DNA from: Conus ventricosus
Taxonomy: Eukaryota; Mollusca; Gastropoda; Neogastropoda; Conidae
Assembly (NCBI GenBank): GCA_018398815.1
Contig: CM031604.1
Coordinates: 50,433,305 to 50,497,304, forward strand
DNA: 64,000 bases
Direction: 5' to 3'
Shown here: one piece after another, positions 58,159-64,000 of the stretch
Numbering within the stretch: the stretch's first letter is position 1
How the letters are laid out: each line of letters opens with the position of its first letter
Translations under genes and position numbers: made by a program
Notes under the pieces: model-generated
Told to the model about the DNA's origin: nothing
What the model saw: only the letters and a program-made list of their open reading frames with translations
Database searches by the model: none

Positions 58159-59456
58159 GATTTTACGGAAGAAAGATTTTTAACAAAGTTTCTGGTGCGC
58201 TTCTAGACGATGTCATTTAAAGAGATGTGTGAAAGGTGTGTGTGTGTGTGTGTGTGTGTTTTTTATTTTTTTATATGACTGGTGAGTTGATTTTAACGTG
58301 GTGACAGCCCTGATGTGGCCCTTTGCGGTCGGCTGGGCTATAAGCAACATTATCTTATCTTATCTCTTTGTAGACCTCAGCTGGATTTTGTCTGAGCCAG
58401 GCGCTTTGCCACTGGATAACAGACGAATTACTTTCTGGGTCTCCTCCAAAGTTGGTACGGCGTCCAGCGTCTCATCAATCGGAATTTGGGGTAGTCGATC
58501 GATGGCTTCGTTATTGATGGTGGATGGGCGGTTCAGTACGCTGTCAAAATGTTCAGCCCATCTTTCTAGTATATTGTCTTTATCTGTGATCAGCATTGAT
58601 CCATCTGCACTGAGAAGTGGAGATAAACCTGAGGTGGTGTGGCCATAGACTTCTCTCGAGCCATTGTAGAAGTTTTTCATGTCACCTAGGCAGCACTGTG
58701 TCCAGAAATGTCATCGACGATGAGATGAATGCCCGGCTCGCCAAAGCTAGTGCTGCTTTTGGCAGACTCCACAAGAACGTATGGAACAGGAGAGGCATCA
58801 TCCTAGAGACCAAGATCAAGGTTTATCTGGCCATAGTTCTCACCACACTGCTCTATGGCTGTGAAACATGGACGGTTTACCAGCGTCGCGCCAGGAAGCT
58901 GAACCACTTCCACACCACCTGTCTCAGAAGACTCATGGGCATTAAGTGGCAAGATTCCGGACACTGAAGTCCTCACTCATGCCGGCCTGCCTAGCATCTT
59001 CACCATGCTGGTGCAGTCACAGTTTCGCTGGGCAGGTCATGTAGTTCGCATGCCAGACCATCGGCTGCCAAAGAAACTATTGTTTGGCGAACTACAACAA
59101 GGGAAACGCTCTCATGGAGGCCAGAAGAAACGTTTCAAAGACAACCTTAAATCTTCCCTGAAGGCCTTCAACATCAGCCACACAACATGGGAGCAGATTG
59201 CCCAGGACAGGTGGTGATCAGTTGTCCACATGGGTGCAGAAACCTGTGAAAGTAACAGAATTGCTACAGCTGAGCAGCGCAGGATGATCAGGAAGACCAG
59301 CGCCAACAGATCTCCAACTGCCGCCACCATCCCCTGTCCATACTGTGATAGGTCTTTCCCGGCGCAGATCGGCCTGACCAGCCATCTACGCACTCGCCCC
59401 TGATCCCAGGATGTCTAGATGGTCTTCGACGTCTCGACGGACAAACAACCACCACC

Positions 59457-59812
59457 ACCACTCACAGTGAAACATATCCTTCTAGAGTGTTGGGAATTGC
59501 ATGATGTGAGACATAACCACTTTACAACAGACTCCATGAAAGCCTTGTTCAGAGATGCCCCACCTGATGTGATCTTTGAATTTCTGAGGGAGATTAACAT
59601 TTTTCATCTGATCTAAGATTTTATTAAGGAGTAAAGATTTTTAACATTTCCGGTGTGTTTTTAGGTGTGTTTTAAAGAGTTGTGTGAATGAGGGTTTATT
59701 TTATTTCTTTTGTTTTGTTTTTTTAAAAAATGACTTGAGTCAACTTCAACATGGTGACAGCCCTGATATGGCCCTTTGCAGTCGGCTGGGCTGTAAGCAA
59801 CATTGTCATTAC
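59457..59812 (+). mobile_element. LINE copy A, right part (3' end)
   Basis: The sequence resumes exactly where 51153 stops: CTCACAGTGAAACATATCC encodes LTVKHILLECWELHDV, and the frame runs to FHLI at 59616. It is followed by the 3' UTR and the family terminus (ACAGCCCTGATATGG ... GGGCTGTAAGCAACATTG). It belongs to the copy at 48160-51153. Confidence 0.88.
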
Positions 59813-60270
<458 letters not shown>

Positions 60271-60515
60271 GTTTAAAACCCTGGCTTCCATTGAGGAAAG
60301 TGAAGAAGCTGAAAAGCAAGTGGCCAGTATTGAGTGCAAGACCGAAGTGGAGCGATTGGATGAAGAAGAGCGTGCTCAAATGGCAGAAACTTTGGATGAG
60401 ATACTGGGAGAGATTGAGCTGCCATGCAAGGTCAGAATTATGAGGGAACACAATTTCCTTTTAGTACTGAATGAAAACCATTATTCCGTCATAGCTTTCG
60501 AGCCCTTCATGAGAA
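60271..60515 (+). CDS. Host gene exon, acidic coiled-coil-like
   Basis: The acceptor AAACATGCAG and donor AGAA|GTAAGT bracket an open 245-bp frame: FKTLASIEESEEAEKQVAS, KTEVERLDEEERAQMAETL, DEILGEIELPCKVRIMREHN and FLLVLNENHYSVIAFEPFMR. The first 50 residues are acidic with regular Leu/Val/Ile spacing, suggesting a helix or short coiled coil. The last 30 are hydrophobic/aromatic and look folded. The first base completes the codon left open by the 45776 exon (phase match). The single leftover base at the end does not fit the next exon at 61603, which starts in phase 0, so an exon may be missing or a base lost. Family not recognised. Confidence 0.65.
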
Positions 60516-61602
60516 GTAAGTATTGAGATCTTAGATATTGATCTGAAATCAGATTAAAGCCTTTTTGTTGTTGTTCACAGTTTTTTGGCAGTTGGTTGGT
60601 TATACATGTTGATAAAAAGGATAGGAACCTTTTCAATTACATTGACCAGATAACAACATTATCACATTAGAACAGCTAAGAGTCTTTTTCTGGTGAAAAA
60701 GTACAACCTAAAACATGGCATAACATAAGCGTAAATGTAAGATCTGACTGATTTGTAAAGTCCAATCCATATTAATGGATGATACCTGTAAAACGAGATT
60801 TTTTTTTTTTTCAGTTTCAAATCTAATTTTTAAGTTACAAGTAATATTTTTTAAAGTGTTTTAATTCATTTCAGTTATGTATAGTTTTCCAGTTATAATC
60901 CACTTTTTACCCCCACATTAGTACCCCAGTAGTGAAAAAAAAAGCAGCCTAACATTTGTCAATTATATTTCCCTGGTGTCCTGTTGATTTTTGTGCGAGC
61001 CAGAGCATGTGTCTTGAGCTTTTGAATTTTCTGATTAAATGCTGATACTGCCTATGGTTTTTGAATTGTCATGTATTTAGCAATGCCTGGGATGCCAAAC
61101 TGTTCACATTTATGTTAGGTGGACATTTCCTTTCTCTGTCATTCATTTGCATAATGGACGAGAGCTGAAATAATGTACCTAAAAACTTTTTTTGCCCAAA
61201 CTGAAGCTCCATGCTCATGGCAGTCTCTTTTGCTTCAGCAGATGTTTTCATATTTCTGTCTTAATGCTTACAGCTTCCCAAATAACCTGGAAGGGAACAG
61301 AATGTTGAGACATCTTCGATAGGTGGATGGGTGGTTAAATGGTGAAGTACAAATGGTGAATTTATAGTTGACTGCTAACTGTGACAGGCAGATGTATAGT
61401 TAAATGGTGAAGTACAAATGGTGAATTTATAGTTGACTGCTAACTGTGACAGGCAGATTTATAGTTAACTGGTAATGAGTGATAGGCAGATTGGGTAGTT
61501 AAAAGTTTAATAGGCCAGAATCATAGAAGTTTTAGTTTGGTGGTTCTTAGTGTCTTGAGTGTTACTGTGGTGCAAGTTTGGTTTTTTTGTTTTGTTTTTC
61601 AG
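60516..61602. other. Intron with a 65-bp tandem duplication
   Basis: At about 61333-61460 a unit containing TTAAATGGTGAAGTACAAAT and CTAACTGTGACAGGCAG occurs twice in tandem with part of a third. Nothing else is recognised. Confidence 0.6.
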
Positions 61603-63429
61603 GGTGATGGAACGGACTCAAACATACACAAAAAACATGAGCTTTCTGCTACTGTATCTTCAGCTTCTGTTGTGTCAGAAAAACTCCAAGAGTCTCCAGG
61701 TATCAAAAATGCAGATGATCAGTCATTTACGGGACAGGGTCCACAGTGTATTCTTGCATCATCCCCACGCGCCAGCACAGTCGATCAGTCTTTCAAAGGA
61801 CAGGTTTCATGCAGGTTGTCCCCACTTATTAAAACAGACGGTGATGGTCAGCCTTTACCAGAGCGAGTTTTTCACAGTGCTGTTGCATCATTCCTACCTG
61901 TTAAGAACAAGGATGGTGGTAACCAGTCTTTTCAAGAACAGGTTTTACATGGCAGTGTTTCGGTAAGTGATAGGGAAAGATGTTTAGAAAGTAACAGTAA
62001 GGGGACATCTGAAGAATCGGATTTGAAACCAGTGATGGCGCTTGCAATGCAAGAAGTTGATTCAAAGCAGAAGAGTATCTTCTCCTATCCTGTGAATGTT
62101 CCAAATAGTTTACCAGCCTTTGAATCTACTATATGTTCTTCAGACTTGCATAGAAAGTTAGATATTCATGAGACATTTATTAATGTGAAATTTGGAAACA
62201 CACATTCTCAGAATTCCAAAGTAACATATCATCAGCAGTCTAGGGATGATCATTTGGATGGTGTCTTCAGACAAGGAATCACACAGTGTCATTTCGGGGA
62301 ACAGAGACATTTCCAAGAGGCTATCATTACTGATCACACTCAAATGAAGCAGAATTCCAGGGTGAAACGGTGGAAAGAGCTGAGGGATGCAAGTCTTCAT
62401 AGTTTTTCTCAGGTTACTCAGGAAAAAGAAAAAATGTGTAGCAATACACGAAACGGTGGGCAGGACTCAAAGCCAGTCCATAAGGGCCCACACACCCCAC
62501 CCGGTCCCTGTCCGGAGGATTCACCAGGACAGCTTTCTCCAGGACTGTTCACATATGCTCAGGACACGTCAGCATCAGTGAATAATGTAAGCTTGGATGG
62601 AAGGGAACCATTGGCTGCAACAGTTTCCATGTCCAGTGCAGATTGTTGTGGATTACCAGAGATTTCTGATTTGCCAGCACCAGTCTCGATAAGTCATGGA
62701 ATTGATCCCAGAATGACCAGTGACCAGTCTGCATTGTATCCAGACAATTTGTTTTGTGAGAACAGATTATTGAATCAGTCGCAGAGAAGGAAAACTGAAC
62801 ATCAGTCTCCCTCAGAACCCAGGGCTGGTGAGAAGAGTGCTCCAACATCCCTTTTCATGAGTGCAAACCAGATACTGAACAGTTGTGCTGCATCTATTGT
62901 TGGAGCAGATCTAAAAAGAGATGGGAATGACATGACACACTCCCTTGTTTGTGAGGAACCAGATTCTGCCACTGTTCTGAAAATCATTAACACTGCCAGA
63001 TTGAATGCTGCAGCCAGTCAGGTCCCCAACAGTCAGTCCATGAGTTGTCTCCTGCCATCTTGCTCCTCTGCGTCTTGTAGGCCTTTGCACTCTGTTCCAG
63101 GTGCAGACTTATCTAGATCTTACTCATGGCCAAGGATGCCAGATTCATCTGTGTCTGGTGTGCAGCGTCTTGTTCAGGCAGATGAGCTGCCTATGACCAC
63201 ATGTGGACCAGCGCAACATTTGCAAGTGTCTCTGGCATCTAGTCATCCTGCAGCACAGGGTGAAGTACCTTTTTCAGGTGATATGCAGTGAGTGAGGCCA
63301 GACAGAACATGGACAAGCTGGTGCAGCAGCTTCGTTCATACCTAGCCAACATGGAACAAGCTGGAAATGCTGTGGAAGAGAACAGTGTTGTCCCAGCTCA
63401 GGGATCACCGCCAAGTTGTCATCATCCAG
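61603..63429 (+). CDS. Host gene, large Ser-rich exon
   Basis: The acceptor GTTTTTCAG precedes GGTGATGGAACGG at 61603 and a CAG|GTTAGT donor follows 63429. The frame is open to a TGA at 63289-63291. There the -1 frame takes over with coding-like text (VSEARQNMDKLVQQLR, SYLANMEQAGNAVEE) up to the donor, so one base is probably missing near 63286. The protein is Ser/Gln/Pro-rich and likely disordered. Three to four repeats of about 35-40 residues built on (D/N)QSF-x-(G/E)Q-V occur at 61717-61960. The last 35 residues form a predicted amphipathic helix (NMDKLVQQLRSYLANMEQ). The style matches the giant exon, which supports one gene. Family not recognised. Confidence 0.7.
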
Positions 63430-64000
63430 GTTAGTGCATCATTTGGTCTGCTTTTTGAACAGACCAGACTTGATTATCATGCTAATATCACATATTAATA
63501 ACAGTTTGCTGCTAAAATATCCTCTTCCTTGCTTTACGTAGCTTGAATGTGACAGGGAGATGAGAGAGATGGCATAGCTAGGGTTTATTCTTTGAGAGCT
63601 TCAGCATTGGTAGTCTACAGAGAGTAATCAGTAGTGGAATGTTACACTTTACAGTACTTGTATGAGGAGGAGGATGCTTTAGAGTTCTGCTTAGAGAAGA
63701 AATGACAGGGCTTTATGCTTTCTTTTATTATGTATCCTGTCATTAAGCAAACCTTAAAGGTAAGACATGTTCAGTTTTAGTCTTGAAAAGTATGATCACC
63801 TCCCACAAAACAATATATGACTAGCAGTTTTAAGATATTGAGCAATGCCTATTAATAGGAAAGTCAGCAGTGTTGGTAATAAGATTTTTTGACCACCTCC
63901 AGATTGAAAACTATTGTTTCTTAGATATTAAATTATGCTCTTAAATGTAGAAGAAGAAAAAAGAATAAGGCCTTTCCAGTGTATAGAAAGAGTTTCTTTA
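63430..64000. other. Intron start, runs off the window
   Basis: No exon or repeat was recognised after the donor at 63430. Confidence 0.4.

Larger units (their letters stand above)
52410..58365 (+). mobile_element. LINE copy B, full-length non-LTR retrotransposon (Jockey/I-like, with RNase H)
   Basis: CTTTGTAGA flanks both ends (52401-52409 and 58366-58374), giving a 5,956-bp insertion in the RTE-like element. The 5' end starts TCCCTCCGGGTTGCGACC. The 5' UTR is about 0.85 kb, ORF1 (53274-54296) has CCHC knuckles, and ORF2 (54468-58158) has endonuclease, reverse transcriptase, RNase H and a C-terminal CCHC knuckle. The 3' UTR contains a (TG)n and the family terminus with TTATC repeats. The two-ORF plan with RNase H fits the I/Jockey group (family knowledge). 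Frame breaks are present in both ORFs, but the length, the sharp target duplication and other young copies suggest recent activity. Confidence 0.9.
51154..59456 (-). mobile_element. RTE-like LINE with 5' inversion, inserted in LINE copy A
   Basis: The pieces 51154-52400 and 58375-58680 read on the minus strand and give, in order, WAEHFDSVLNRPSTIN, SSGKAPGSD, VPQDLKDASTVHLYKRKG, DNHRGISLLSIAGKILA, GVKQGCVLAPTLFSLMFSAM, DFLFADDCALNA and GLTINTKKTEVMHQP: a reverse transcriptase with an FADD box. From about 58684 to 59403 the plus strand encodes the rest: HLGSTVSRNVIDDEMNARL, LYGCETWTVYQR, RWAGHVVRMPDHRLPK and a final C2H2 finger (CPYCDRSFPAQIGLTSHLR). The 3' end is an ACC-repeat tail. Only about 20 residues are missing at the turn. 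This is the layout of twin priming. The family resembles RTE-type ORFs; the clade is not certain. Confidence 0.8.

Overview
The window is eukaryotic, intron-rich, AT-rich DNA. It is full of (CA)n/(CT)n microsatellites, long homopolymers and nested transposable elements (TEs). The mix of TEs (piggyBac, hAT, TTAA elements with THAP and P2X7-like proteins, RNase H-bearing non-LTR retrotransposons with a TTATC-type tail, a tRNA-headed SINE) fits an invertebrate, most likely a gastropod mollusc. That placement is an inference from repeat style, not from a marker gene. There is no rRNA, no free tRNA gene, no CRISPR and no bacterial-type operon.

Host gene. One large plus-strand gene seems to run through the window. 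Its pieces are exon-like blocks with splice signals at 4945-5007, 12867-13795, a giant exon at 23149-29506, weaker candidates at 39175-39287 and 42750-42910, then 45776-45937, 60271-60515 and 61603-63429. Several neighbours agree in codon phase (4945 block to 12867 block; 42750 to 45776 to 60271). The protein is Ser-rich, low in structure, with basic clusters and an Arg/Ser-rich tail near 29.4 kb. It looks like a large nuclear or RNA-processing factor, but I do not recognise the family. The giant exon has one in-frame TAA (24435-24437) and an apparent -1 frame change at a slippery heptamer (29330-29336).

Layout. 0-0.55 kb: piggyBac remnant. 4.9 kb: small exon. 5.9-7.2 kb: LINE remnant with a younger truncated copy inside it. 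7.8-8.8 kb: TIR element with a zinc-finger exon. 9.1-11.3 kb: foldback MITE holding a second element. 12.9-13.8 kb: exon. 14-23 kb: intron with microsatellites and a 60-bp LINE stub. 23.1-29.5 kb: giant exon. 29.6-31.5 kb: hAT element with an internal 0.5-kb hairpin. 34.8-36.9 kb: TTAA element with a THAP exon and a P2X7-like exon pointing inward from opposite ends. 37.4-41.3 kb: piggyBac-like element containing a 764-bp tandem repeat. 43.8-44.3 kb: second foldback MITE. 48.2-59.8 kb: a four-part nest (old LINE, then an RTE-like LINE with a 5' inversion, then a SINE and a full-length 6-kb LINE inside it). 60.3-63.4 kb: last exons seen.

Sequence quality. Most frame breaks I could trace, in the host exons and in several TEs, go in the same direction (-1, as if one base were missing). 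Some apparent pseudogenisation may therefore be dropped bases in the assembly.
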